A DNA stretch of 64,000 nucleotides from Microbacterium sp. CBA3102 (GTDB lineage: Bacteria; Actinomycetota; Actinomycetes; Actinomycetales; Microbacteriaceae). The DNA lies in NCBI RefSeq assembly GCF_007954505.1, contig NZ_CP042412.1, positions 868,001 to 932,000 of the forward strand, in the 5' to 3' direction. The translations under genes were made by a program, and so were the position numbers. Positions 24,609-34,099 of the stretch are shown here, in pieces. Each line of letters opens with the position of its first letter. The stretch's first letter is position 1. The notes beneath the pieces were generated by a model that did no database searches, was not told the origin of the DNA, and was given only the letters and a program-made list of their open reading frames with translations.

Positions 24609-25142
24609 CTTCACCACCGCACCAATCCCGTGTGAACAGCAGATGAGATCGACCATCCACGCGAATGCCGGTACTGCCACGACGAGACCCGCGGGTGGGT
24701 GGCCCGTGTGTCTGTGTCTCGGACAGTAGCGCGGGGAAGGGCCGGCCACAAGGCATGGTCGTCGACGGGCGTCCGGCGCCAGGGCACGGAGAAGCCGAGT
24801 TGCTCCTACGCAACGTCCCCGGAACAGCACGCAAAGCCGCTCGACGCACGATGCCGCCGCCAGGTTCTCCATGCCGGGCGAGACTCCCTGCGTATCCCCA
24901 CAACTGGGGATTTACCTTCCGCGGGAAGCGCCATAGGTTGTGACCATCTCATGGTCCGGGCTGGACGACCGCCCATCTCCCCTCCCCCATGGTCGTCCAG
25001 CTCCGGCACGTGCGGGTCGACGTCGTCACACCGGCGACGACTACGCAACGGCTGGAAACGACTACGCAATTCTCGGCCCGCGGTGTACCCCTTTCGACGC
25101 AGGCGACCACCGCGGTCACGGTTCGGCATCGAATCTTGATCC
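24609..25142. promoter_or_regulatory. 534-bp divergent intergenic region with a 12-bp direct repeat
   Basis: No convincing gene lies between the first surface gene and the LuxR-type regulator. Near the regulator, ACGACTACGCAA occurs at 25037-25048 and 25058-25069, 21 bp apart, a likely regulator binding site. A short hairpin (ATCCCC 24894, GGGGAT 24906) is also present. Divergent promoters are expected but no clear -35/-10 pair is visible. Confidence 0.5.
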
Positions 25143-25778
25143 GTGCCGATTCGCGTGGGGATCATCGACAACCAGCCGGCGCTCGTGCTGGGCATCACGG
25201 TCCTGATCAACGCGCAACCGGACATGACTTTCGTCTGCTCGGCACGCAGCGTCCGCGAACTGCTCTCGGCCGGGAAGACCCTCGACGTGGTGCTGGTCGA
25301 CCCCGCGATCGGGGGGCCCCTTTCGCAGCCACCTCCCTGGGAAGCACTCGTGTCGCGCGGCATCGGAGTCCTCGTCTTCTCCGGCGTCTCACCGATGCTC
25401 TCCGCTGCACAGGTGCCGGGATCCGCCGGTGTGGAGAGCATGCGGAAGACCGATCCTCTCCACCGGGTCATCGCCGGTATCCGTGCGACCCAGCGGAACC
25501 GTTCAGCAGCGCGGGAGCTCGACTCGAGCACGAGGACTCCGCTCTTCGCACCCGAGGTCGCGTTGTCTCCCCGGGAACGTGAGGTGCTGGAGCTGTACGC
25601 CACCGGATACACGGCGGCGCAGGTGGGTGAGGCGCTGGGCATCAGTCGGAACACGGTCGTGGATCACATCAAAGGCATCCGCCGGAAATACGTGACCGCA
25701 GGTCGACCGGCCTTCACGAAGGTGGATCTCTTCCGGCGCGCCGTCGAAGACGGCCTCGTACCAGACGGCAGCGTCTGA
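25143..25778 (+). CDS. LuxR/NarL-type response regulator, orphan
   Basis: A 211-residue regulator with an atypical receiver (IIDNQPALVLGITVL, one acidic pocket residue replaced by Asn; phosphoacceptor-like Asp53 in VLVDPAIGG) and a C-terminal LuxR HTH (LSPREREVLELYATGYTAAQVGEALGISRNTVVDHIKGIRRKY). No histidine kinase is adjacent. It uses a GTG start without an obvious Shine-Dalgarno sequence. Lying divergent from the first LAxTG surface gene, it probably controls that operon, with a 12-bp direct repeat in between as candidate site. A hairpin terminator follows at 25829. Confidence 0.85.
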   Translation: MPIRVGIIDNQPALVLGITVLINAQPDMTFVCSARSVRELLSAGKTLDVVLVDPAIGGPLSQPPPWEALVSRGIGVLVFSGVSPMLSAAQVPGSAGVESMRKTDPLHRVIAGIRATQRNRSAARELDSSTRTPLFAPEVALSPREREVLELYATGYTAAQVGEALGISRNTVVDHIKGIRRKYVTAGRPAFTKVDLFRRAVEDGLVPDGSV

Positions 25779-25828
25779 CGACCCCTTCCGGCCGCAGTGC
25801 GCACGGGAGAAGAGCGGCGACGGTGGCT

Positions 25829-25858
25829 GGTGGCCTTGCTCCCCACGGCAAGGCCACC
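25829..25858 (+). terminator. Perfect 11-bp hairpin after the LuxR-type regulator
   Basis: GGTGGCCTTGC (25829-25839) and GCAAGGCCACC (25848-25858) pair perfectly around an 8-base loop, 50 bp after the regulator stop. No T-run follows, as is common in high-GC actinobacteria. Confidence 0.7.
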
Positions 25859-26087
25859 ACACCGAGGCGCCTCCCCACGGCGCCACTCCGACGGCGGCCC
25901 CCCAGCCGCGCGTCGGAGCACTGACGGGCGTCCCCGTCTCCCCCAGTCACAACATCACCAGATCGAGCGCGACCTTGTTCCAAGAACCGTTCGACTTAAG
26001 TAGAACGTGCTACGGAATTCCGCATAGGAGCAGAAACTCGTCCCCTCAGTGAGTACCGACGGCTCCGGAGAGTCCGTTTGAGAGACG

Positions 26088-26131
26088 ACAGAGCGGCGTG
26101 CCGCGTCGGTAGACATGGCACGCCGCTCTGT
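26088..26131 (-). terminator. Perfect 15-bp hairpin after the second surface gene
   Basis: ACAGAGCGGCGTGCC (26088-26102) and GGCACGCCGCTCTGT (26117-26131) form a long perfect stem, 17 bp beyond the stop of the second surface gene. The rest of the 370-bp gap between the two convergent genes holds nothing else that I can support. Confidence 0.75.
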
Positions 26132-26148
26132 GACGTGATCAGCGGTTG

Positions 26149-29100
26149 TTACGCCTCGATCACCGGGCGCTTCATCCGTCGCGCGAGGAGGAGCACTCCT
26201 CCCGCGACCACGAGCAGCGCAGCCGCGCCGCCGATGATGCCCAGGCTGCTTCCGCCCGTCGACGCGAGGTACGTAGCCTCGTCAGCGGGGGTGGTCACAT
26301 CGCTCTCGGGCGGATCGATCGGCTCGACGTTGTCGGGGACCTCGGCGTAGCCGGTCGCGGCGTTGTACACCTGACCGTCCTCCGCGTCCTGCTCCGTGAC
26401 GGTGTACCCCTTCACGGCGTGACAGGTCATGGACTCGCCGGGCGCGAGCGTCGTCTGCGGGCACTCGACCGCGATACCGGCGTCCGTCAGCATCGGGTCG
26501 TCGACGTAGACATCCGTCAACTCAGCAGTACCGGTACTGGTGAGGTCGAAGGAGTAGTCGATCGTCTCACCGGCGTCAGCCCAGCCGTTGCCGTTGGTGT
26601 CGTTGAGCTGCGCCGACTTGACGAGCTCCAGGCCGGCCACGAGCGGCTCGAGCGGGATGACGACCTCGTCGGGCGGGCTCACCGGGTCTTCCGGGTCGCC
26701 CGGGGTCTCCGGAGGAACCGCGCCCGTCGCCGTCGCGATGTTGTGGATCTCGCCGGCAAGGGCGTCGACCTGCGTGATCGTGTAGTTCTCCGACTCGCAC
26801 ACCGCGGACTCACCAGCGGCCAGGGAGGTCGGATCACACGTGATCGCGACACCCAGCTCGTCGAGCAGCGGGTCCACGACACGGACATCGTCCAGCGGCA
26901 CGTTGCCGGTGTTGGTGACGGCGAAGGTCCATTTCACGACGTCGCCGGGATCGTTGATCCCGTTGTCGTTCGCGTCGTCGACGAGGACGTAGTCCTTGTC
27001 GAGCGAGAGCCCGGGAGCCGGAGTCGGCTCGGTCGGGACGATGACCTCGTCGGGCGGGCTGACCGGGTCTTCCGGGTCACCCGGGGTCTCCGGAGGAACC
27101 GTTCCGGTCGCGGTGGCCACGTTCAGGATCTCTCCCGCTTCAGCGTCGGCCTCCGTGATGGTGTAGTTCTCCGAACGGCACGTCGCGGACTCGCCGGCGG
27201 CGAGGGACGTCGGATCGCAGGTGATCGCGAGACCCAGCTCGTCGAGCAGCGGGTCCTGGACACGGACATCGTCCAGCGGCACGTTGCCGGTGTTGGTGAC
27301 TTCGAACGTCCAGGCGATCACGTCGCCCGGGTCGTTGATCCCGTTGTCATTCGCGTCATCGACGACGACGTAGTCCTTGTCGAGCGCGATCCCCGGGGCC
27401 GGGGTCGGCTCGGTCGGGATGATGACCTCGTCGGGCGGGCTCACCGGGTCTTCCGGGTCACCCGGAGTCTCCGGAGGAACCGTTCCGGTCGCGGTGGCGA
27501 CGTTGTGGATCTCACCGGCTTCGGCGTCGGCCTGCGTGATCGTGTAGTTCTCCGACTCGCACTCCGCGGACTCGCCGGCGGCCAGGGAGGTCGGATCACA
27601 CGTGATCGCGACACCCAGCTCGTCCAGCAGCGGGTCCACGACACGGACATCGTCCAGCGGCACGTTGCCGGTGTTGGTGACGGCGAAGGTCCACTTCACG
27701 ACGTCGCCGGCATCGTTGATCCCGTTGTCGTTCGCGTCGTCGACCAGGACGTAGTCCTTCTCCAGCGCGATGGCCGGAGTCGGAGTCGGCTCGGTCGGGA
27801 CGATGACCTCGTCCGGCGGGCTCACCGGGTCTTCCGGGTCACCCGGAGTACCCGGCGTCACGTTACCGGTCGCAGTAGCCACGTTGTGGATCTCTCCCGC
27901 TTCCACGTCCGCATCGGTGATGGTGTAGTCACCCGAGCGGCACAGCACCGACTCACCAGGAGCCAGAGGAGCCGGGTCGCAGATCACGTCGATGCCGAGA
28001 TCCTGCAGGAGAGGGTCATCCACGACGACGTTCTCCAACGTGACGTTGCCGGTGTTGGTGACATCGAACGTCCACGCGATCACATCGCCCGAGTCGTTGA
28101 TCCCGTTGCCGTTCGCGTCGTCGACCAGGACGTAGTCCTTCTCCAGCGCGATTCCCGGAGCCGGGGTCGGCTCGATCGGGACGATGACCTCGTCGGGCGG
28201 ACTGACCGGGTCTTCGGGGTCACCCGGGGTGGCCGGCGGAACGGTACCGGTCGCAGTAGCCACGTTGTGGATCTCGCCGGCTTCGGCGTCCGCCTCCGTG
28301 ATCGTGTAGTCCTCCGAACGGCACGTCGCGGACTCGCCAGCGGCCAGGGACGTCGGGTCACACGTGATCGTGAGACCCAGGTCGTCGAGCAGCGGGTCAT
28401 CCACGACGACGTTCTCCAACGCGACATTGCCGGTGTTGGTGACTTCGAACGTCCAGGCGATCACGTCGCCCGGGTCGTTGATCCCGTTATCGTTCGCGTC
28501 ATCGACGACGACGTAGTCCTTGTCGAGCGCGATCCCCGGGGCCGGGGTGTCGAGGACGACGAGGTCGAACGAGACACTGGCCATCTTCACGAGGGAGATG
28601 TTGTCCACGGCGAAGTCGTTACCGAAGCCGCCGGCTGCGTAGTTGCGCAGTCCGATCGTCGCCGTACCGAGCGAGTCGGCGACGAAGGTGCCGACGTTCT
28701 GTCCCCAGACGACATCCTGGGTCAGGCAGGAGCTCTGCTTCGCGATCGGGAGAGACGAACCGATGTTCTTGGTCTCTTCACTGTCGGTCACGTAGAACGC
28801 AGACTGCACCGGCAGCACATTGCCCGCGCTGTAGCTGATGTTCGTCACGTGCCCCTTGACCGTGTACGTGGCGCCGGGTTCCAGGCCGTTGACCGTCGTG
28901 GAGATGAGGTCATGGGGCGTGGGGAACGACATCGAACCGTTCATCATCAGCACCTTGCCTGAAGCGGCGGACTGCTCGGTGGTGACCTGAGTGAGGTTCG
29001 CGGCCGGGCTCCTCATCGGATCCGCACTGCAGATCACCTCGCTGGAGGTGGCACCGGCGTTGGGGAGTGCGTCGTCGATCGAACGGACATCCGCCCAGAG

Positions 29101-29733
29101 CACGTTGTAGCGATCCGCGTCGGGACCACCGAAGTTGGTCGTCGGCCAGATCGTGTACTGCCCGTCGCAAGGTCCGTAGTACGGCGTCGAAGGGTTGCAT
29201 CCCTCCGTCTCGTGGACCGTCGAGGGGTCGTCCCAGGCGTAGATCGTGTTCGCCGCGATCTGAGGCATCGACTCGCCGAGGTAGTCGAAGGTCCCGTTGT
29301 CGAAGTCGGTGACGAGGTTCGGTCCGTTGGTGTCTCGCGCGATCTTCACACCGGACAGGGTGCCGACGTAGTCGGCGGGTGCGACGACGCGCAGCTCGCT
29401 GTGCGCGCGCGGAATGGAATAGATCAGTGGATCGGGCGAGACCAGCTCAGCCGCTCCGCCGTCGACGACGAGCGACCATCCGGTCGGGATTCCCGACACC
29501 TGGTACGAGTCGAAGTCCGCGCCACTGAGATTGTCGTCCGTGATCGTCAGCGTGAAGCCGTCGGCATCCGCTTCGACGACCTGGTTCGGGGAGACGTCGA
29601 CCGTCAGGCCGTCCTCACCCACGACCGTGGCGGCGAAACTCGGAGGGACGACCACGAGACTCGTGAGCACGGCGATCGTGCCCGCGAGAATCGTCGACAA
29701 TAAGTATCGGGTTCGTGGTTTTCGTGATCCCAT
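26149..29733 (-). CDS. LAxTG surface protein with six DUF11-type repeats
   Basis: A 1194-residue wall protein. The signal peptide ends near PPSFA (residue 34). Residues about 35-440 form a head with an adhesin-like N-terminal part and a later carbohydrate-binding-like beta domain (SYSAGNVLPVQSAFYVTD, GFGNDFAVDNISLVKM). Six Ig-like repeats follow, five of them close copies of about 127 residues (KDYVLVDDANDNGINDPGD, TFAVTNTGNVPLDDV, ITCDPTSLAAGES). The end has LASTGG, a transmembrane helix and RRMKR, a clear LAxTG sorting signal. Asp/Asn-rich NDNGINDPGD loops resemble calcium-binding motifs. A LuxR-type regulator with an ATPase domain is encoded divergently upstream. Confidence 0.92.
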   Translation of the reverse strand: MGSRKPRTRYLLSTILAGTIAVLTSLVVVPPSFAATVVGEDGLTVDVSPNQVVEADADGFTLTITDDNLSGADFDSYQVSGIPTGWSLVVDGGAAELVSPDPLIYSIPRAHSELRVVAPADYVGTLSGVKIARDTNGPNLVTDFDNGTFDYLGESMPQIAANTIYAWDDPSTVHETEGCNPSTPYYGPCDGQYTIWPTTNFGGPDADRYNVLWADVRSIDDALPNAGATSSEVICSADPMRSPAANLTQVTTEQSAASGKVLMMNGSMSFPTPHDLISTTVNGLEPGATYTVKGHVTNISYSAGNVLPVQSAFYVTDSEETKNIGSSLPIAKQSSCLTQDVVWGQNVGTFVADSLGTATIGLRNYAAGGFGNDFAVDNISLVKMASVSFDLVVLDTPAPGIALDKDYVVVDDANDNGINDPGDVIAWTFEVTNTGNVALENVVVDDPLLDDLGLTITCDPTSLAAGESATCRSEDYTITEADAEAGEIHNVATATGTVPPATPGDPEDPVSPPDEVIVPIEPTPAPGIALEKDYVLVDDANGNGINDSGDVIAWTFDVTNTGNVTLENVVVDDPLLQDLGIDVICDPAPLAPGESVLCRSGDYTITDADVEAGEIHNVATATGNVTPGTPGDPEDPVSPPDEVIVPTEPTPTPAIALEKDYVLVDDANDNGINDAGDVVKWTFAVTNTGNVPLDDVRVVDPLLDELGVAITCDPTSLAAGESAECESENYTITQADAEAGEIHNVATATGTVPPETPGDPEDPVSPPDEVIIPTEPTPAPGIALDKDYVVVDDANDNGINDPGDVIAWTFEVTNTGNVPLDDVRVQDPLLDELGLAITCDPTSLAAGESATCRSENYTITEADAEAGEILNVATATGTVPPETPGDPEDPVSPPDEVIVPTEPTPAPGLSLDKDYVLVDDANDNGINDPGDVVKWTFAVTNTGNVPLDDVRVVDPLLDELGVAITCDPTSLAAGESAVCESENYTITQVDALAGEIHNIATATGAVPPETPGDPEDPVSPPDEVVIPLEPLVAGLELVKSAQLNDTNGNGWADAGETIDYSFDLTSTGTAELTDVYVDDPMLTDAGIAVECPQTTLAPGESMTCHAVKGYTVTEQDAEDGQVYNAATGYAEVPDNVEPIDPPESDVTTPADEATYLASTGGSSLGIIGGAAALLVVAGGVLLLARRMKRPVIEA
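26650..28560 (-). repeat. Five tandem 381-bp repeats in the second surface gene
   Basis: Units of about 381 bp (127 codons) recur, each with the GACGACGTAGTCCTT or GACGTAGTCCTT segment (26988, 27369, 27750, 28131, 28512) and similar flanks. They code for the DUF11-type stalk repeats and differ by scattered substitutions, so they are somewhat older than the 351-bp array in the first surface gene. Confidence 0.8.
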
Positions 29734-30012
29734 GGAGAAGGTACCTTTCGTACAGGGAAGCTTTTCGGCGCGCGGGAAAGAGAGCACGCCAGGTCTCGGC
29801 GGGCTGGAACAGACAACGCCGCATGCAAGTAGATGGGGCAACTCGCTGGGCGCTCGACGATCGGGTTCGATACCAGTACCCGAATGAGGACGGCTCCGTG
29901 CCCGGCTCCCCGCTATCCGTACGCGACTCCGTGGCTCTACGCGCCGTACCCGTAGTCAGACGGCATACGGTCCGCGTTCACCGGACGAGAGCATGACACG
30001 GGCGGGGAACCG

Positions 30013-30390
30013 TCAGGATGGGCCGCGGAAGACCGCCCGTGTCACATCACCTCGGCGAGCGCCGACGGCGATCCAACGGTGTTGGGCATCTCCAAGGTAG
30101 GCCCGGAGGGAGGCCGCGGCCGGTGCCGTACCGAGAGTGCCGTAGCCCCGCGCACAGGTTGCGTAGGTCGCGGCGAGGAGGCCGTAGTCGCTCCAGAACC
30201 TGAATCGGAAGCGCTCTCCCACCGTCTCGAGATCGCGGTACCGAGTGGACACGAAAAACGCACCTAAGTCGTCGGCGTGGTACGCAAAACACCAAGTTCC
30301 ACCGCGCACGGACTGCGTGCGCGCCCAGACAGGTCCCTCTCGTACTGAAAGGTGTCCCTGGGTCAGCTCCCCCCGTGCGTGATCGCTCAA
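30013..30390 (-). CDS. Hypothetical protein, uncertain
   Basis: A possible 125-residue protein between the second surface gene and the LuxR-type regulator. Its amino-acid composition is normal for a globular protein (GGTWCFAYHADDLGAFFVST, FRFRFWSDYGLLAATYA), unlike the Arg/Pro-rich shadow frames around it, but I recognise no family and see no strong ribosome binding site before the ATG at 30390. It lies 279 bp upstream of the second surface gene on the same strand. The rest of the gap 29734-30553 shows no other supported gene. Confidence 0.4.
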   Translation of the reverse strand: MSDHARGELTQGHLSVREGPVWARTQSVRGGTWCFAYHADDLGAFFVSTRYRDLETVGERFRFRFWSDYGLLAATYATCARGYGTLGTAPAAASLRAYLGDAQHRWIAVGARRGDVTRAVFRGPS

Positions 30391-30553
30391 CGACGATCGC
30401 GAACCCGCATGGAAACAGAATCCGACTCGGTAGCGCCGTTGTCATCTCATCCTGATCCGCGCGCGTCGCGGACGGCTGCGCGGCCGAACCCCACAGGAAC
30501 ACGGACTTCCGTCGCGCAGGGATCAGGTCTAGTTTTCGGTTAGGAGTGTCCGC

Positions 30554-33151
30554 GTGAGGAAGCGGGGTCGTGCCATGGTCATCGGTCGGGAGCAGAGCCT
30601 GGCCGCCGCGCTGGATCTGGTGCATGCCGGCGTCAGCGTGGACGTCGTCGGCGGACGAGGCAGCGGCCGCAGCGCCTTCCTGAGGGCGCTCCGCGCTCGG
30701 CTGGAAGAGGGCGAGTGGAAGGTCATCCAGGTTCGGGGCGTCGCCTCGCTGCGTCAGCATCCGCTCGCCGCACTGCACCTCGCCGGCATTCCCCCCACGG
30801 GGACGCAGCGCTCGACGAGTGGGCTCCACGAGACGGCCGAAGCTCTGCGACATGCTCTGCGGTTACCCCGCTCCGTGCTGTTCCTCGACGATTGGGACGA
30901 CCTGGATGAGTCGTCCTGGGGCGTCGCCGAGGCCGTTCGTCGCTCGAGCGGCATCCCCATCGTCCTCTCCCGGCTGCAGGGGCTGCGTGCGCGCCACACC
31001 CCGACCGGCCTCGCCGCCTCCACCCTGGAACCCTCCTATGTGATCGACATGTCTCCTCTGCGCTTCGAGGAGATGGAGAAGGCGCTGGAGCATTACCTCA
31101 AGGGGCCCATCGAGGCAGCGACCATGAGCCGGATCTTCGCGAAGTCCGGGGGCAACATCGGGCTGGCATTGAGCCTGGTCGACGCCTGTATCCGCGAGCA
31201 GAGGATCGCGCTCCGCGGAGGGAAGGAGTGGGTCGCCACCCGCGACCTGTGGAGCTCGGGCCTGCGCGCGGTGCTCGAAGCGCACCTCGAGGATCTGGAC
31301 GATGCCGCCCGGGACGCGATCGAGATCATCGCCATCGTCGGCGTGGCCGACATCGAGACCGTGCGCAAGCTCATCGACTGGGGCACGCTGGAGCTGCTCG
31401 AGGAACGTCGCATGATCACGTTCATCTCCAGTGGCGCGCGGCAGCTCGTGACCGTCGTGCCCCCGCTCATCGTGGAGTTCTTCCGCCACGAGCCACTGAC
31501 CGCGCGACGCACCCGACTCACCGCCCTGATCGTCGAGCGCCTCGGCACGGCCGGATCCGCCTCGGCGATCCTCGCCGAACGTGAGAATCGCCAGCCGACT
31601 TTCGGGACGCAGGAGGCGCTGTTCGTCCGCTTGCTCCAAGAGCGCGCCCGGGCGCGCAGGATCGTGACGGCTTCCGAATGGGAGGCGAACCCCTCGGCGA
31701 GCAGCGCCGTGCGGTATCTGCGTGCACTGATGCACACGCACACCCCGACCGTCACCGAGACCGTCCGACACGTCTTCGACACCACCGACGCGAGCAACGG
31801 AGACGTTGCCGGACGCGCTGACTTCGAGAGCCTGCGGGCGGAGTGGACCGCCTACGTCGACCACGATCTGGACGGTGCTCAGCGGCGTCTGAGCGAGGCT
31901 TCGATCACGCTCGGTCCCTACGCCCGGATGCTCGACGCCGTCGACGTCCGCCTCCAGGCCAACCTCACACGCATCCCGGACGACTTCGGCGCACGGCTCG
32001 AGGTCACCGACGACCTGCCCGACGATGTGAAGCTGCAGCTGTGGGAGACGCAGATGCTGGTGCTCGTCTCCACGGGTCGGTTCAGCGACGCGCTCAGGGT
32101 GCACACTGCCACGGAGACGGTCGAGCGCCCACGAGACGCTTACATGATCCGCGTCCTGCACGGCCTCGCCCTGCTCGGGATCGGATCGCATCGTGCCGCG
32201 CTCGAGACCCTCCAGCAAGGGTTCGACGAGGCGCACGGGTATCTCGACATCGATGCACTCCGCGCGTTCGGCGCCGCGGTGATCCTCGTGCAGCTCCTCG
32301 CGGGTGACTACGCCGCCGTGGACGAGATCGTGGAGACGGTGTTCGCCGCCGGTGAGCCCTCGCCTCTGCCTCCCGGCGTTCAACTCTCGCTCTTGACCAT
32401 CGCGTCCGTCGTGGCGATCCGACGCGGACAACTGAGCCTGGGAGAGAAGATCGCCCAGGAGATCAACGGCTCCTCCATTCTCGACGGCCCGCTACCCGGC
32501 CAGACCCACGCCTGGCCTCGTGCGCAGCTCCTGGCCTTCGATGGAAAGGTGCAGGCGGCCGCGGATGACATGTGGGCGTCGTCGCAGTCGCTGTGGGATC
32601 GTGGCGCACGGTTCGCCGCAGTGCTCGGCATGCTGTCCTCGCTCGAGCTCGCCCCCGTCGGGGAGCGCCTCGCGGTCGCCCGTCGCGCGCTCGACGAACT
32701 CCCGGACGCCCGCCTGCTTCAGGCGCACGGCGACTACGTCTCCGCCCTCGCCGAGGGCGACCCGGTCACGATGCTCGCGTGCGTGGAAGAGCTCGAGCAG
32801 GTGGGGCTGGTCGGCCTCGCCCTCTCGGCGTGCCAGATCGCGCGCACCACGGCGCTCGAGAGGGGCGATGACGCCACACGCCGGGCCGCAGACAGCGCGG
32901 CGCACGCGATTCGCGCCGCTCACGGAGACCGGGCCTTCGACACGGCCAGATTCGGGGCCGCGGCCGTCACCCTCACGGAGCGCGAGCGCGAGGTCGGCAG
33001 GTTCGCCGCGATGGGTCTCTCCAACCAGGAGATCGCCACGCGCCTCGTGCTCAGCGTGCGCACGGTCGAGAGTCACATGCATCGCATCATGCGCAAGCTC
33101 GACGTGTCGAACCGGAAAGCGCTCGCGCCGCACGTCGAGGTCCTGTCTTAG
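30554..33151 (+). CDS. Large LuxR-type regulator with ATPase domain (LAL-like)
   Basis: An 865-residue regulator. The N-terminal nucleotide-binding region has GGRGSGRS (residues 33-40), a Walker A motif with Arg in place of the usual Lys, and a Walker B (SVLFLDDWDDL). A long helical, TPR-like middle follows, and the C-terminus is a LuxR HTH (LTEREREVGRFAAMGLSNQEI to VRTVESHMHRIMRKL). This layout resembles MalT/LAL regulators, which sense a ligand through the middle part. The GTG at 30554 is chosen because AGGAG lies 7 bases upstream; an ATG at 30575 is an alternative. It is divergent from the second LAxTG surface gene and is the natural candidate for its control. Confidence 0.88.
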   Translation: MRKRGRAMVIGREQSLAAALDLVHAGVSVDVVGGRGSGRSAFLRALRARLEEGEWKVIQVRGVASLRQHPLAALHLAGIPPTGTQRSTSGLHETAEALRHALRLPRSVLFLDDWDDLDESSWGVAEAVRRSSGIPIVLSRLQGLRARHTPTGLAASTLEPSYVIDMSPLRFEEMEKALEHYLKGPIEAATMSRIFAKSGGNIGLALSLVDACIREQRIALRGGKEWVATRDLWSSGLRAVLEAHLEDLDDAARDAIEIIAIVGVADIETVRKLIDWGTLELLEERRMITFISSGARQLVTVVPPLIVEFFRHEPLTARRTRLTALIVERLGTAGSASAILAERENRQPTFGTQEALFVRLLQERARARRIVTASEWEANPSASSAVRYLRALMHTHTPTVTETVRHVFDTTDASNGDVAGRADFESLRAEWTAYVDHDLDGAQRRLSEASITLGPYARMLDAVDVRLQANLTRIPDDFGARLEVTDDLPDDVKLQLWETQMLVLVSTGRFSDALRVHTATETVERPRDAYMIRVLHGLALLGIGSHRAALETLQQGFDEAHGYLDIDALRAFGAAVILVQLLAGDYAAVDEIVETVFAAGEPSPLPPGVQLSLLTIASVVAIRRGQLSLGEKIAQEINGSSILDGPLPGQTHAWPRAQLLAFDGKVQAAADDMWASSQSLWDRGARFAAVLGMLSSLELAPVGERLAVARRALDELPDARLLQAHGDYVSALAEGDPVTMLACVEELEQVGLVGLALSACQIARTTALERGDDATRRAADSAAHAIRAAHGDRAFDTARFGAAAVTLTEREREVGRFAAMGLSNQEIATRLVLSVRTVESHMHRIMRKLDVSNRKALAPHVEVLS

Positions 33152-33324
33152 CTCTCCGCACAGAGAGAACGCACCGCGGAGTTCCGCCCTCCGGACCACG
33201 GAGCGGGCTGCCGTCATCACTGAATCATGGGCGCGAGGCTACGTGACCTTTGTCGCGACCGGTACCCGCAGACCGCTCCGTGGCGATACTGATCAGCTGC
33301 CCTTCTCGTCCGGAGTCACGACCC

Positions 33325-33876
33325 ATGCCGCATCCCCCCGCTCGCCCGCTCACCCGATCCTCGAGGTCACGCCGAGCGCTTCGCACGCGCACCCTGTTCG
33401 CGGGGATGCTCCTGGCTGTGGGCGCGGCGGTGCTCGTCGCCGTGATCTTCGCTCCGTCCGAGGTCGAGCGCGTCTACGGCGAGACGAAGATCGCGATCGC
33501 CACGGTTCAGACCGAGGCGAGCGGAACGCTCCCGCACGTCACGCTCGGCGTCCCGGGCGACGAGAGAGAATTGGACCGGTGCGACGGCACCTTCACCGAG
33601 ATGGTCCGCTATGAGAACCCCGGCACGGTGCCCACGTGGGCTGCCCACAACAACTGCGGTGGGGACGTCATCCTCCCGTGGGAGGTGGGCCAGCAGCTCT
33701 CCATCGACGGAGTCACCTATGCCGTGGTGGATGTCCGGATGCTGCCGAAGCGCGTCGCGACCTCGGACGACCTCATCGGAATACAGGGCGAACTCACCCT
33801 GCAGACCTGCCTCTACGGCCAGCAAATGATGAAGTTCGTCGGAGTGGAGAAGGTCTCAACGACCGCGAGTCGCTGA
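33325..33876 (+). CDS. Sortase-like membrane protein
   Basis: A 183-residue protein with a basic N-terminus, one transmembrane helix (about 30-50) and an extracytoplasmic domain. The domain shows WAAHNNCGGDVILPWE, a strand YAVVDVRML and LTLQTCLYG, which resemble the sortase His and the TLxTC Cys. The expected Arg after the Cys is not evident (MKFVGVEKV), so activity is uncertain. Sortases join LPxTG or LAxTG proteins to the wall, and three such proteins are encoded nearby, which makes the resemblance suggestive. The ATG at 33325 follows a GGAG at larger spacing. It may instead be a sortase-fold protein with another role. Confidence 0.55.
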   Translation: MPHPPARPLTRSSRSRRALRTRTLFAGMLLAVGAAVLVAVIFAPSEVERVYGETKIAIATVQTEASGTLPHVTLGVPGDERELDRCDGTFTEMVRYENPGTVPTWAAHNNCGGDVILPWEVGQQLSIDGVTYAVVDVRMLPKRVATSDDLIGIQGELTLQTCLYGQQMMKFVGVEKVSTTASR

Positions 33877-34099
33877 CACGGCGGCTACTCGGCTCACACG
33901 TCGACTACCGCCGATCACGTCATCGGCGCGCGTGGTTTCGGCTCGAAGACACGGAGAACCACGCGAGGAGCACGGCATCGGAGGCATTCAACGCCGAGGA
34001 GCGAGGCTGGCCACCTAGCTTTGCTGAGTTCCCTGCGCTGCACCCAGAAACCCGACAGGCCGCGCAACTCACACTCAACCAGGAAAGCAAATACAGATC

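Noticed and set aside
26146..28962. 938-residue plus-strand open frame opposite the second surface gene
   Set aside because: It is Arg/Val/Asp-rich periodic sequence created by the repeats of the real gene in a high-GC background, with no domain and no start signal.
30047..30853. 268-residue minus-strand frame overlapping the large LuxR-type gene
   Set aside because: Most of it is antisense to a clear regulator gene and its composition is that of a shadow frame.
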